A stretch of DNA of 64,000 nucleotides, from assembly GCA_964023275.1 (NCBI GenBank), contig OZ029918.1:32793739-32857738 (forward strand), written 5' to 3'. The notes under the pieces were generated by a model. The model saw only the letters and a list, made by a program, of their open reading frames with translations, was not told the DNA's origin and made no database searches. Below, in pieces: positions 1 to 12,130 of this stretch (the stretch's first letter is position 1; the number at the start of each line of letters is the position of its first letter). The stretch is from Norana najaformis. Taxonomy: Eukaryota > Annelida > Clitellata > Crassiclitellata > Hormogastridae. Position numbers and translations under genes: made by a program.

Positions 1-117
1 TAAAGGCAGTCTGAAGGTAATCAATTCTAAGTGGACTCCTTTTTTCAGATTTGGGCCCCGGGTCTCCAGTTTTGAGCCAATAGTTATGCTACTTCCTGAA
101 AGATGGTCATTTCTCAC

Positions 118-1457
118 CCTTCGATAGATTTCTGAAGGTCATAGATTTCTTCCACTTGTACTCCTTGAACACCTGAACGCATAAAGTCCAATAAACATAG
201 ATTACAAACTTTAAGTTAACCATGCTGTTGCTAACCTATTAGGCATCAGCAATGGTGTTTGCAACAGAAGCCAATCTAAAGTGTGTGCAGTTCTTTGTGA
301 AGTATACTATGTGTCTTGGTACATGCATACTCACCTGATCAAGAACACGTGGTTAGTGGTAACTTTTCTAGTTATCTCAGATTCAGATGTACTGTCAATG
401 CGCATGCTATAAGTGCTTAAATAAATTTAAAAAATATCTGAGCATTGTTTGCTTTCTAATGAATCAATTGTTCTAAAAGAACTTTACATCACTTAGGCTA
501 ATGTAAGCACCACTTGTGTAAGGTATGTATGGTGTTATATAATGTGTTTAGGTAGAAACTAATATGTGTTTACTATAAAGAGGAAAATGGTCAAGCAGAA
601 TTCAACTCTTAAGAGGATGCTGAACTGCTACTGCTGATTTAGAGAAAGATTACAAAAGAAGCATGTTTCCAATTATTGATATTGAAGCAAAGAAAAGCAA
701 ATCAAAGAAGGAAACACCAACTTTAGCAAACACCAGTACTTATATCTACAAGAGTCAGCATTAGCAACTTCTTGTGTAGCTCAAACGACACTGTCACAAA
801 GTAACTGCAAAAAACTGAAAATAATAATAAATTGTCACAAAGTAACTGCAAAAAAACTGAAAATAATAATAAACTATGCTCTGGCCACATAAAATCATTG
901 AAGCTTTAGTTATGTTCCAATACCTGTCTATGGTCATTAAAAATTGCTTTTCAGCAAGAGAAAGTAACACCATTTACCAAAGTCTTCAACCAAAAGAGTA
1001 AACAGTCCTGAAATCAAAACCATCATAATCCATAGTCAGTTTTTAGTATTTAATCTAATCAATATTTCACTGTTTAAAATGGTACATAATTCACTCGAAT
1101 AAGTGGTGAATGAAAAATTGTGCACTGTTAATTTTGTCTGAATGTTTTTTATGTGAAACATTCACGAAATTAAGGACATCCAGTTAATCATGGAAGGTGT
1201 TGCGCGGCCAACAAAACGCGTCTACAAAACAATTAACCTGTTTGTTCTACGACTTTACTCTGCTTTTGCTCCACGACAACACGGGATAAAGCTCTGGAAT
1301 ACGCTCTTTAACGCTATTTTCCAGTACAGTTGCTAGGACATCTTGGTACGGGCCAACTCCGGCTTCTGGGGATAATACAGTAAGCAGGCATCCATGTACG
1401 CCCAAATTCCTGCCACTTACCAGGATCGCTCTCCAGCTCCAACCAGCCTTTATTCAT
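118..1457 (-). CDS. BAP1: BAP1 deubiquitinase, N-terminal exons (partial)
   Basis: BAP1 is the UCH-family nuclear deubiquitinase that removes ubiquitin from histone H2A in the Polycomb PR-DUB complex. Three coding exons are visible, read right to left: 1421-1457, 978-1007 and 118-172. The first encodes MNKGWLELESDP and ends in the first base of a Gly codon; this matches the known N-terminus of vertebrate BAP1. The second gives GLFTLLVEDF and the third gives VQGVQVEEIYDLQ, both close to BAP1. Donors are GTAAGT, GTAAAT and GTGAGA, acceptors end in CAG, and the phases agree (1, 1, 2). The catalytic Cys and His exons lie beyond the left edge. UCHL5 is the nearest alternative, but its start lacks the MNKGWLELE pattern. 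Confidence 0.9.
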
Positions 1458-1790
1458 TGTTGAAGCCACTATGTAACGCAGTTTTTGGACGAACGACGAC
1501 GATACATCTGTGCTTTCCTGCCAAACACAGCGCTATCGGCTACCGGAAGCATGCGTAACACAACAACGTTAGACGCGTAAACAAGTAAGTACGTCGAGAA
1601 TTCTAATAAAAGACCTTTTCCTTAAGCTAACCCCAGAAGCAATCAACCATTAGTATAATCGAAGTGTTAGCGACTTCATTTTCTTAGCTTCGGCATATGA
1701 GGGATGTTAGCGACAATAGGGCAAAGTAGTTTGGGGCAAAGGGGAGAATTAATCGGAATGGTTTAATTGTAAATATACTGTAACTGTTTA
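1458..1790 (-). promoter_or_regulatory. BAP1 5' UTR and probable promoter
   Basis: This stretch lies directly upstream of the BAP1 start codon and is richer in CpG than the surrounding AT-rich DNA (about 1490-1580). No TATA box stands out. The promoter role is inferred only from position and composition. Confidence 0.4.
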
Positions 1791-2110
1791 TTCCCAGTCG
1801 CTGGCGTCATTTCGTTCTCAACTTAAGACTTACCTTTTTCAAAATGCTTATCCGCCGTATTCTGCCTCTTTGTCTTAGTGGTGTGATCTCCTGAATATTG
1901 ACCAAGTTTCGGCTTGGTTTTTGTCGGCCGCTGCTTGAGCCGCTGTCTCTCTACCCGACTCTTGGATCTTGACCCGGAACCGAACCCTTTTGCCTATCGA
2001 TTTTGTTTTGACTGAGAGCCTGTGAATATGCTGGTCCCCACGGCGCGGCTTTCGTTGGGCCCTGTAGAAATCTTGGGATTACGATTACGATGTTTTTTGC
2101 ATTAAACACC
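1790..2110 (+). mobile_element. CR1/L2-like LINE 3' end, family A
   Basis: The left part translates to SFRSQLKTYLFQNAYP, the typical C-terminus of CR1/L2-clade reverse transcriptase ORFs. The 3' non-coding tail follows and includes CCTATCGATTTTGTTTTGAC, ending near ATTACGATTACGAT. The same tail recurs at 10.9, 24.2, 37.5, 48.7, 60.3 and 63.6 kb, so this is a dispersed family, here 5'-truncated. Confidence 0.75.
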
Positions 2111-2263
2111 GGCGCCATAGAACTTAATTAATTAATAATAATAGCTATAGGACGATTACAGTGAGTTGTACATGAGTTAAAAGATTTTGTTATATTCGTT
2201 CGGGTACTTTCAGTCACTGCTGACATTTGGGAAGTGATCTTCATTCTGGTGACAGCATATGGT

Positions 2264-2295
2264 CCGGGGCTACATTGTTCTCAATGTAGCCCCGG
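2264..2295. repeat. Perfect 14-bp inverted repeat with 4-nt loop
   Basis: The arms CCGGGGCTACATTG and CAATGTAGCCCCGG are exact reverse complements around TTCT. It lies in the BAP1-CDK7 intergenic stretch. No poly-T follows and no transcript is implied, so a terminator role is not supported. Confidence 0.8.
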
Positions 2296-2754
2296 TTGAT
2301 CTATGGGTCGTATCCATGTTCAAGAACAGTAAATTATAGTGGGCACAGCTAGTTTTGAGTGAACTGTTGAGGTAGCAATCTTCGACTTGACCAAGGCAAA
2401 ATCTACATTGCCTAGCAACGATGCTCATCAGATGCAACTTTCAAAGCCGCAACTTTTCAAACATCCAGAATCCAAAGTCTTTCCCTGATGCCGTCTTCTG
2501 CACTGCAAGTGATTTTGGACCAAACCAAAAACTAGAGTGCTGCTGACAAGTTTCTTTTAAAAGACACTACAATAAATATCTGCTTACATTACAACTTGAA
2601 CCTCCAACCCCAATGAATATTTAACAGCAAGCAGCAACTAACACATAGAAAACTTGATTACAGCAATTTAAAGTGGTTTACATGTCACTTGTGGCTGCAT
2701 TTCACGGCAGCTTAAAAGAAAGTTGATTCTGTGCTAAAGTCCGTCTTGGTGAAA

Positions 2755-2890
2755 AGCACAGTATTATTTATTTATTTATTTCTGTATTTATTAAACGCCT
2801 TTATCCATTAACTAAGTATCAACTGATGCCCTCAGCAACTGTGTGAAGGACTTGCTCTAAGTTCCTACTCAGCAGAGGCTCGAAGACGAA
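2755..2890 (-). mobile_element. SINE-like repeat fragment
   Basis: The sequence after the TTTATTTATTTCTG run (TATTAAACGCC, then ACTAAGTATCAACTGATG and GGACTTGCTCTAAG) resembles the elements at 26610-26800 and 62995-63055. The better copy at 26.7 kb carries a reverse-oriented tRNA-like B box, so this looks like a diverged SINE of that family. Confidence 0.5.
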
Positions 2891-4338
2891 GCTGTGCACT
2901 CCACAACACGGGTCGTTCATAAAAGACGTCCGCAAAGAGGGCGGGGTCAGCCAAATGCAGACAAGGAGGGGTTTTCTCAATGCAAATGCCCACCCCCACA
3001 TCTAAATCTAGTACAAGCGCTCGTCATAAAATCAGATGTGAATCCTCGGCAATGTATGTCAAACTATTCAAAGTTAGGCTACGGTGGGTGAGCAAGTAAA
3101 TGAAATGAACAGCTGCAGTAACCAAAAAACAAGTGATGGAGAACTACAGTCAACAATTATTCTGCATTTGTTCCTAAAAGTTACAATTCAATCAAATGCT
3201 GACAAACCCCAACAGAAACAGCAATTCCACATAAACTAGGGACATAGTAATTTGGATCAAACGTCACCACAGAAATATAACTAGGACAGTAACTGCTAAC
3301 TTTAGACTGCCTTTGCAACAAAGTGCTTAGCTTAATAGCAGAACCCCACCACAAAAATGCAATCTAAAAATTTTCCAGCAAATAATTTGTTCAGTTTGAA
3401 CGGATAACTATTGTTTCAGGATGCACACACACATTTAGCCGAACATTTCTTGTAAGTGGTCAGTTTTACTTCAAGGACACAGGTGCCGACTACTGATGCT
3501 TCTCAGACACCAACCAAAATTTGCTAAGGTTCTGCTCAAATTATGAAAGGCAGATACGTTGACCCACATTACAAGAATGTTTTCTTTACGCATGAAAATC
3601 TAGGTAAGTGAATGCCAAGATGCGCCTCATGCAACAATGAAGTGAGACAGGTGATCTTCCAAGCCCTGACAAAAACAGCAGATGCAGAGGCCACGAAGCT
3701 AAGAATTCAAAATGTGAGTTTCTTCACCAAACCTGAAAAGTACATCAGGAAACACATTAGGAGCAGGTTAAAACAAAAAGCTAAAGCAACCTTTCCGTTA
3801 TTAGCCAAACTAAGCTGATACACTTCTGAAAGCAACAAGACAGATGCGTGATACAAATACCTATAAAAGGCAGGATCAGCTGTCAGGAATGATAACATCG
3901 AAGACAGCTAAATAAGGCAAATTGTATAATAAATACTAAATGCACCAAGAAACTGTTCTCAGACACAGGTGAACACTGTATGACAGTTAAGCTTAAAACT
4001 CCCAGGTGATAAGTAAGCCAAAGCCATTGTTTGATCCCGAATATTTTCATCAATACATAAAACCTGAGACACATCATCAACCCATAATCATTAGTGACTT
4101 GTCACATTCATACAATTCTATACTTTTTACTAAATTTATTTATTACAAGTGCATCATACAAGTTTCTAACCATAGGTACAATGATTCCTTAGTACCTAAA
4201 AAATCTCCAGCAAGTAAAGAAATTTTATAAATATAATTTCAAATGAAGTAGGAATAATTTTAAATAATCCCACAGAAATAAAAAATTGGGCGTAGATATA
4301 TGTATATATTTCTGTGTGAAATATTGTGCATATATATA
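2890..4338. other. Gene-less stretch downstream of CDK7
   Basis: No homologous ORF was found. The ORFs seen here are short, overlapping and without recognisable motifs. Part is probably CDK7 3' UTR; a minus-strand AATAAA (TTTATT on plus) occurs near 4134. A few TA-rich microsatellite-like tracts are present. Confidence 0.4.
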
Positions 4339-4510
4339 AATTCCAAATGCATTTGCATTGCACATATGCACATGGGATTTGAATTATGGTGCATCATGTG
4401 AAATATATATATACGTATATTATGTAACCTCAATATATATATATATTTCACACGATGCACCACGATTCAAATCCCACATACATATGTGTAATGTAAACGC
4501 ATTTGGAATT
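4339..4510. repeat. Foldback element, about 75-bp imperfect arms
   Basis: The left arm runs from AATTCCAAATGC to GTGAAATATATATA and the right arm is its reverse complement, ending in GCATTTGGAATT, with roughly 85-90% match by eye. The short centre is AT-rich. It lies about 70 bp beyond the CDK7 stop, so it probably falls in the CDK7 3' UTR. It could be a small MITE or a transcribed hairpin. Confidence 0.7.
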
Positions 4511-4578
4511 TTCCGTAGTGTCACCCAATCTATTAATTTAAGTTGTGCAGTAATCGATTAAAAATTTAGCCTGAACAA

Positions 4579-7500
4579 CTAATCACAGTACAGGCTGCAT
4601 AACAGACAGCAGCCCACGTTCTTACGTGTTTCCCCATTTTCCTGTTTCCGTTTAAGGCTCTTTTTTGTTGATGCGCTGTGCTTGCCATGTTTCATTGAAG
4701 CTGGAAGAGGCAATTGCGAGCCAGTGGTTGGAGCCGGCGGGTTGCTGAAGTAAGCCATCTGCAATGCCTATAGCAAGCATCAGAACAACCCTTGAAGTCC
4801 ATGTTATCATAATCGTAAGTGCACATCTAAACAGCTAAGAAAGCTACTTATCAGAGGTGCTCCCAACCTGACACAACAAGAACACTATCAAATGAAATGG
4901 TCTTAATCGCGGGCAAAATAGAAGCAGAGCAAGGACAAGAGGCTCATGTCGCAGGCAGCATGTTCCAGATGACTGCAAGGCTACTAAGCATAAGCACTAA
5001 GACCATAAACTCAATGAATTTGTGCATTGGCAACCAGTGCAATTCCTCCTGCATGAAACCGGATATAAGCCCGACATTGGTATGCCTCCATTGAACCAGC
5101 CTTCAAGATAGTCTGCGTTTGGTTAATGCAGGAAAGAGTTAGCCCTACACAAAAGGAAATACCATAATCAACCCTGGTGCATAAAAATACATGCATCAGG
5201 GTGACAGTGGCTTGAGTTGTAAGCGAATGGCATATTGCACAAATCTGGCGCAGGTGATAGAAGCACATCTGAAATATCCCTCCCACCGAGAACCCAACAC
5301 CATCCTGTACGAGACACCACAAGAGTTACAGTGTGCACTGAATGAAGTATTTGTTGGTATGAGGAGTAAGCTTGGAACAGAGATTGGTTGGCTGATTTAA
5401 ATGTACACTGTAGTACTCTGTGAACTACCCAGGCATAATACAATTTTGAAACTCTAGTTATGCCACTGCACATCTTGTATGATGTAGGTATTTAATAGAC
5501 AATATTACTTTTATGCAACAGTAAACAAATTAAAAGAAAATATTTAACTGCATAACACATATCTATTATTGATATATTATATTTAACTGCATAAAATATA
5601 GCTATCATTTTTATATCATGTTGTCAATATAACTGCATAAAATAAAACCACTGCTGATACATTTAAAATAAAACCATCGCTCATACGGTTAACAGACGTT
5701 AGTAGTAATAGTTGGTAATTACCTCTGATGCGGTGCAGCGTTTCAATGGATTCAAGCAAAGAGTTTTACCGATAAGCGCCAGGAGATCATCGTTTGCTGC
5801 GGTAAAAACATGACAGAGTGGCACCGCCGGAAATGTCTTGAAAGATATGTAGCTCGGTAATGACGTCACACCCTGGCAACAAAAATAAACTCACTGTCAC
5901 TGTCAAAACACCACTCTGCATTTCAAGGCACAAATTATATGCCAGAGGAAAACAAAGTAACAGAATGCAAAAATTAATGAATTAACAGTTAACACATCAG
6001 AATGGAAACCAAGAGAGAGTTCTCACCTGCCAAGTGTCCTCCGTGGGATTTCCAAGCAACTCAAATATCTTTGTCAGCTGGTCAAGATCGCTTTCACCAG
6101 GAAAGAGTGGACTCTAGAACAGAAACGCACAAAACACAGCTCAGTAGAATTTGAAGCATCTTCAAATGACTGACATAAGAAACACATTACATCAAACAAA
6201 CTACATCAAGGGTAACTGCACAAATTTACTAGAAAGTGAATAACAATTTCTAAAGTACGCAGCCAATTAACACACACAATATTTGGCCCTCAGAAAACCA
6301 ACCTGTACTAATTATGTACTAATAAATGTTCTAACTATTGTACTAACTAATGTACTAATAAATGTTCTAACTATTGTACTAACTAATGTACTAATAAATG
6401 TTCTAACTATTCTACCAACTATTAATGTACTAATAAATGTTCTAACTATTGTATTAATCAATGTACTAATAAATTTTCTAACTACTGCACTAACTAATGT
6501 ACTAATTCGTGTATAACTGATTACCCGTAGGAGTAGTTCCGCAAGTATGCATCCAGTTGCCCAAATGTCAATCCCAGTGGCATAGTTCCTAGCACCAAAC
6601 AACAATTCCGGTGCTCGATACCACCTACGGATAGCAAACAGTTACACTTAACTGAGGTAATCTAATTTTAAAACATTTGTAGCAATCCAAGAATAAGGCA
6701 CAAAAGGCAATCTGAAATTCAGGATCAGCATTAAAAATCCTGTGATGCAAACAATGGGGACAGAGAAATTGCCTATGACACATCTACATTTGTCGCTGAG
6801 AGGTCCCTGAAAGGAGCTACATAAATACTTCACATGCAAACATCCACACATCCTTCCTTTTCCACCTCCTCACCTGGCTCTGTGAATGTGCCCTTGCAAT
6901 CAACTGCAATGAATGCTGAATAGCCAAAAAGAGATGTTATTTAAGAAACAGACTTCCTCTCCTCAACCATACCTGAAGTACAAATATGTATCAAGGCTGC
7001 TGATAAAAGCAATGCCTTCTTGTCCGACAGGATTTCAAAGGCCAAGGGAAAAAACAATATGCTGGCATGATGGCTTTGTATGTTGCCATGTTTCCCTGGA
7101 GTACTATCTCAGCAACAATGAGATGTCATCCATCCACCACTGGTTAATCCAGTTTTGAAAAACCATCCCTTCATCCAGATATTTCTAATTCTTGGAACAA
7201 CAGAAATCAAAATATGAACAACTTAAAACCATAAAAGGAAACAAACCACCTCAACACGTCTCTATATTATTACAAGCAAATTATGCATGCATACCTTGTA
7301 ACTACTTGATGTGTATAAATTCTGTTTGGTGAGCCATAGAACTTTGCCAGACCAAAATCTCCAATTTTTAATACTCCGTGTTCGTCAATAAGAAGATTAT
7401 TTGGCTTCAGATCCTAAACGGATAGAAAAACAGCACCATGCACTCATTATATAACCCTTGAAATCTATTACTCTTGGTTTTACTTGAGTTTTTACATTTT

Positions 7501-10500
7501 TATTTAAATTTGTTATTTCACCCTTTAGACTATAGACTATGCACATATTCTTTCCTACTTTCACAGCTGCCTACCTCTAAAGCAAGAAAACAGTTTTTGT
7601 CAGTGACCATCTGTTGTTTATTCAGATATCAACCTGAAAATGTTACGAAGCAGATGCCATTCAATAAGCTCCCAATTCGCCACAGAGATAATCTCACATT
7701 TTATGAGAATTATTTAACATAAATGTTGTAAAATACAATTTCCAAAACTCATCACCAACAATTGTTTTTTGTAAGAGAGCTGAACACTGTAAGACGTATG
7801 ATCTGCTAAGAGTTTTATTCACAACTGCAGCCATTAGCCAAACCAATATTGTACCCTTGGTCTATTCAGTCTTTCCGAGAAAAATTCCAAAACTAAACGT
7901 AATTGATATAATCCCTATAGAGGGAGTTAATGTAGTCTGTCAGTTTAATCCTTATGCAGAACACCAAGGTCAAGGACAGTTTATTGCAGTTTCCAGCTCA
8001 AGAGTGCCTATGCCATCTTCTCCTTGTCCCTCTGCTTGCACTAGAAGTATACCAAGACATGGGTACAACATACCTTTGACTAAGCCCGAGCTGATTGAGA
8101 CCACCAAGGCCTACACTTCTGCCATGATTGTCTGCGTAATAACCCACAGTATAGTGCATTTGATGGATCACATGTCAAACACGGTGGGATATCAACAGCA
8201 TATGGATGGACCCAAGCTTCAAGTGCAGTCACAAGGTAGGTCAGATTAGCTGCATATTGTATATAGTAAAGGGGTGCAAGGACGGAGCTCTGTGGGATAC
8301 TGTCCCATGGCGCTCTATTCGCTACATAAATTCCAGATAAACACAGATACAAGCATTCTGACTAACCCTGTGCAGAATCCAAAGTGCATGGAGATATTCT
8401 AAGCCGAGGAAAGTTTGTAGAATGTAGGATTTGATGTGAGCTAAAGTGAGTATGATGGTTGTGTCTTTGATAATTACCTACATCAAAAACAACGGAAAAT
8501 CATCTGGCTTCTTTTAAGTTACTTTAGACATTCAAGTTTGACTTCTGGCACAATGATCTATAACTATTACTGCTAAAAACATCAAGAGAAATGCTTGGAA
8601 CCTAAATAAAAATACAAGTCAGAGCATTGAAAGTTTATAAATATAAAGACATAAATTTGGCTTTAAAAATGAAATATTTAAGATAGATTCAGAATAACAA
8701 GTTAACTTCCTCACCATGAGCCCTGATAACTTTTCCATTGGCAAATCAGCGTACAAACCAAATAAGCAAACTGAATATGCGACTTGTGCAGTCCCCAACA
8801 CCAGCAGATTACTCTGCTATTCACCACTAATTTATTGGAGATCTGTGTTACTGCAGCATGTATTACTTGTAATAAATTGGTAAAATAACTGGTACACTTA
8901 CACAAAACAAAGTAAGCTTATAAATAAATATAAGAACCTAGCTCTCAAAGCAGAAAAATTAACACCTAAAGAATTTCCTTTTTGTTTTTGGTTAAAACTC
9001 GTTACACGTGCAGTCAGTCAGTCTGAATCATGAGCACATAAAAGGAAGCATAATCTTCATTTTTTTAAATTACACTAAGTTTTAGCACTGTGCAGCAGCA
9101 TGAACAACATACACGCAATTAACGTGGAGCCTACTAAAAATACAGAAATAATACAATTTGTATCTAATGACTGGAGAGTTCTAATTAATTTACCAACTTC
9201 GAGATCTGTATCCATAAAGTCGTATACGATGCTGATATTTGACCTATGCCCGAAAACATCAAGCAGCTAACAAAAACACAACAGTCAACACAGTCAAAAC
9301 ATGCTTAATAAGCATAATACAAGTAACCTGGAATTGAAAAATTGTTAATTTTATCTTGACTTTTCAGTATTAATTAGTAGCATATTAGTTCAATCCCCTC
9401 TCAAACTGACTCCACAAAAATGCAACAGAACTTTACCTCTGAATTCCATGTAATGATTTACAGGGCATGCAAAGCTACCCAACAGACCACCGCATGACAT
9501 TATATAGTTCCTGTCAATCAAGTCGCATTTCATTCCACACTTCTGTGGTTTAGTGTTTTCCTTTCCCTCCTAAAAATACCTAAACACGATGACGAGAACA
9601 ACAACGAAAATGACAACGATAATCAAGACGGCCAGAAGTACACTCACCCCAATGACATTTGGATGGCTCAGTTCCTGTAACAATTTGATTTCACGTAAGG
9701 CTGTTCGGTTTATACCATCTGCAGCATCTATTTTCGTTCCTATCTTTATCTAAATCACGTTACATAAAAAGATACAACTCCATTAAAGTTAATAACGACT
9801 AACGAAAAATGAACACAAGCAGTTTCTTGGATGATAATGAAGAAAATCGCTTCAAACTAAATAGAAATTTCCACATCTTGAACTATATGCAAGAGATCAA
9901 TGGTGCCCAGTTGAAAACAGAACTGAATTCAAGGTTCTCCCCACGAGGGCCGGCCTTGACAGTTGACCCGGGTCATCACACTTTCTCATGGGTTGCACCA
10001 TCCTTCTAAAACAAATTCCTTTTGCAAATTCAAATTCAATGCAACCTTATTCATATTTACTATCAAATCATCAAGCCCAAAGATTTGTGACAGCAAAGGT
10101 GCAAACATGACCATAGTCATCCAAATGATAGCCACTTTCTAACCCCACAACCAGGAGGGCTGACTGGGCACCACATGGTTTGGCATTCCTAGGATGAACC
10201 AGGCTCATGCTGCCACACTTCACTGCACCTGACAGTGTCGCATCCACAGTGCCAAGCCACCACCAAATAATAACAATAATAATTAGTAACTTCCAATGCA
10301 CCAGTGTCTAATGCACAAGGCATCAACCGATGGCACACCAAAGCCACAATCAGGTCAATATCCAGAAGGTCAGACCACAAGACAGAGGCAGCCCATGAAG
10401 GATAAGCGATCTGGAAAATATAAGTTTTAAGTTGCAAACGAAATGACAGAATACATGCATACACACCAAAGAATGTACAGTATTAAGCAACATAGAGCTG

Positions 10501-11248
10501 AGTGAAATAAATAGTTACCTTCTTAACTGCAACTATTTTGTCATTGTTACATCGATCTTTGGCCTTATACACCGTGGCAAACTACAAGACATCAAAAACC
10601 ACAGACCATTAGAAAGCTGTTACCACATAATCAACTTACAGTTGCTCTAACTTTTGGAACAGTTTGCCTCCCTATCGAAGCACATCACAGACTTGAGCTT
10701 TAAAGCATCTGAAACTGATTACAGACAAAACCAAGTTTCTGTGTGCAGCAGCTAGGGTGCTGCATCACGATCTCCACTGCCTTCCAATCAGCTACCAAAT
10801 CGTGGCATTTATCAATTACATCCAGACCACTTTATTCCAATTCCAAGTTGGTTTGATATTCACATTTGTATCGTAATCTTAATCCCGAGATTTCTACAGC
10901 GCCCAACCAAAGCCACGTCACGGGGACCATCTTATTCACAGGCGCTCAGTCAAACAAAATCGATAGGCAAAAGGGTTCAGTTCCAGGTCAAGATCCAAAA
11001 GTTAGGCAGAGAGACAACGTGGCAGCTACGGTGGGTGATAACTGGATTATGGATATTATGGATATACTGGTATTATGGATATATCACCCATACCGAATAT
11101 CCAATATCCGAACGTGATTATCAAACCAACTTTATACGGAGGTTGATCGCTGAAAGGAACAGACTGGTCATTCTAGTTTCATTTAACTTGCCTGGCCTTC
11201 ACCGAGAAATTCGATCTTTTCGTATCGTTTCAGTTTATCTTCGTCCAT
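4579..11248 (-). CDS. CDK7: Cyclin-dependent kinase 7 (CAK/TFIIH kinase)
   Basis: CDK7 with cyclin H and MAT1 forms the CDK-activating kinase and phosphorylates the RNA polymerase II C-terminal domain as part of TFIIH. Ten exons in transcript order: 11192-11248, 10519-10581, 9648-9749, 9198-9266, 8367-8477, 7295-7413, 6525-6624, 6027-6113, 5723-5872, 4579-4767. They join in phase to 1047 bp (348 aa; human is 346). Visible motifs: glycine loop GEGQFATVY (16-24), ATP lysine in VAVKK (Lys39), [17 protein letters not shown] (133-140), DFG (153-155) and T-loop SPNRIYT. Ser162 and Thr168 match human Ser164 and Thr170. [11 protein letters not shown] and [15 protein letters not shown] follow. Intron 1 has a GC donor (CAG/GCAAGT). 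The C-terminal tail is basic and diverged. The start is the ATG giving [11 protein letters not shown], aligned with human MALDVKSRAKRYEK. Confidence 0.95.
5000..5450 (-). mobile_element. CR1/L2-like LINE reverse transcriptase fragment
   Basis: It lies in the last CDK7 intron, same strand. In translation [16 protein letters not shown], then TRVDYGISF, then [10 protein letters not shown] correspond to the CR1/L2 consensus around SRLDYCNSLL and LQ-ILKAAAR. Frames are interrupted and the usual YCNS is altered, so it is a decayed copy. The segment GATTTAAATGTACA near 5395 recurs in the copy at 19.5 kb. Confidence 0.75.
6310..6516. repeat. Tandem repeat of about 36 bp in a CDK7 intron
   Basis: The unit contains AATGTACTAATAAATGTT and CTAACTATTGTACTAACT and occurs about five times with small gaps. 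It ends only a few bases from the 5' splice site at 6524. The open frames across it on both strands come from the repeat. Confidence 0.85.
8060..8360 (-). mobile_element. LINE reverse transcriptase core fragment
   Basis: It sits inside the CDK7 intron between exons 8367-8477 and 7295-7413. The minus frame reads [20 protein letters not shown] followed by VHPYAVDI. These are the RT motifs usually seen as VPQGSVLGPLLFILYTADL and VHLYADDT of CR1/L2-type LINEs, with the catalytic YADD changed to YAVD. The copy is short and decayed. Confidence 0.8.
10270..10465 (-). mobile_element. LINE 3' end, family B
   Basis: In CDK7 intron 1. The minus frame reads [16 protein letters not shown], the C-terminus of a CR1/L2-like ORF, then a tail containing GGTTGATGCCTTGTGCATTA and ending in an AT-rich run. 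The tail recurs at 14.2, 16.3, 22.4, 37.7, 41.9, 54.2 and 58.7 kb and differs from family A. Confidence 0.75.
10862..11040 (-). mobile_element. LINE 3' end, family A, in CDK7 intron 1
   Basis: The stretch from ATCTTAATCCCGAGATTTCT through CAGGCGCTCAGTC, ATCGATAGGCAAAAGGG and CTACGGTGGGTG is the reverse complement of the family A tail. It lies about 150 bp downstream of the CDK7 first coding exon. Confidence 0.8.
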
Positions 11249-11394
11249 AGTTATTGCTAACATCTGTATCGCTTACAGGAAATGCAACTGTTGTTAGTCG
11301 CTTAACAAATAATCTTCTTTACCGCTTCCACAATGCTACCATTGCACTCGGCGCAATCGTCAACCTGAATGATTAGATATATTTGTGTAGAGGC

Positions 11395-12130
11395 GGTACT
11401 AACTGACGTTCACCAAACACCTCCTAAGAGTGCTTAGGCGGTATCCGTTTTTAAGTGGGTATCTCGGTTTCGGTTTTTCTAGGTATTTTTCAAAGTCGGT
11501 TCGGTTTAGTTTTCAATTTTCTAAATATCGCAATATCGGTATCGGTTTTCGGCTTTTATGTGTTCTTTATGCCTTAAATTCTTAGCCCGACTTTGCTGTT
11601 GTACAGAGTATACTTCGCAATTGTACAGTATACCTGAAGAGATGCTGTTTTAATGTAACAAATTTGCATACTAGAAAATAAGTTGTATTTCACTTGTTCA
11701 ATTACATATGTGTTATCAGTTCTTCAAGTCTGTAGTTCTCTACAAGTTGCTTCATGAGCAATAAAGCAACTTATTACAGTGTCATCTTAATAGGCCTACT
11801 GCAGTACAGCACGGGTATCCAATATTTGTCAAATAGTTCATTCGTGATCCGAAAAACTGATGTGAAATATAATTGGGCCTAAAACACCGCGCTGTCCAAA
11901 GTGAACGAAGAAAACTTGTGAAGGAAAATAATGTTTTCATATTTGCATTCTGCGCGTACCTACCTTTTGTTGGTTTATTACCTTCAGTTTTCGGTATTTT
12001 TGAATTTCCGATTATCGACTTCGATGTCGGCCTCGGTTTTTCTGCATATCGTGATATCGTTCTTTTTTATCTTTTGCAACCGATTGTTGACTGGTCACCG
12101 ATCTTTCCCTCTTTGTTTAATTCTGACTCG
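11395..12130. other. Possible DNA-transposon remnant with CGGT-rich ends
   Basis: Two clusters of CGGTTT and TATCG words (about 11438-11560 and 11985-12080) bracket an AT-rich core. Such subterminal repeats are typical of some hAT-type non-autonomous elements. I could not find convincing terminal inverted repeats or a target-site duplication. Confidence 0.25.

Noticed and set aside
118-1457. Calling the left-edge gene UCHL5
   Set aside because: MNKGWLELESDP and LFTLLVEDF follow BAP1; UCHL5 starts differently and has VFTELI at that place.
7857-8249. 130-codon plus-strand frame
   Set aside because: It is antisense to the decayed LINE reverse transcriptase at 8060-8360 and has no homology of its own.
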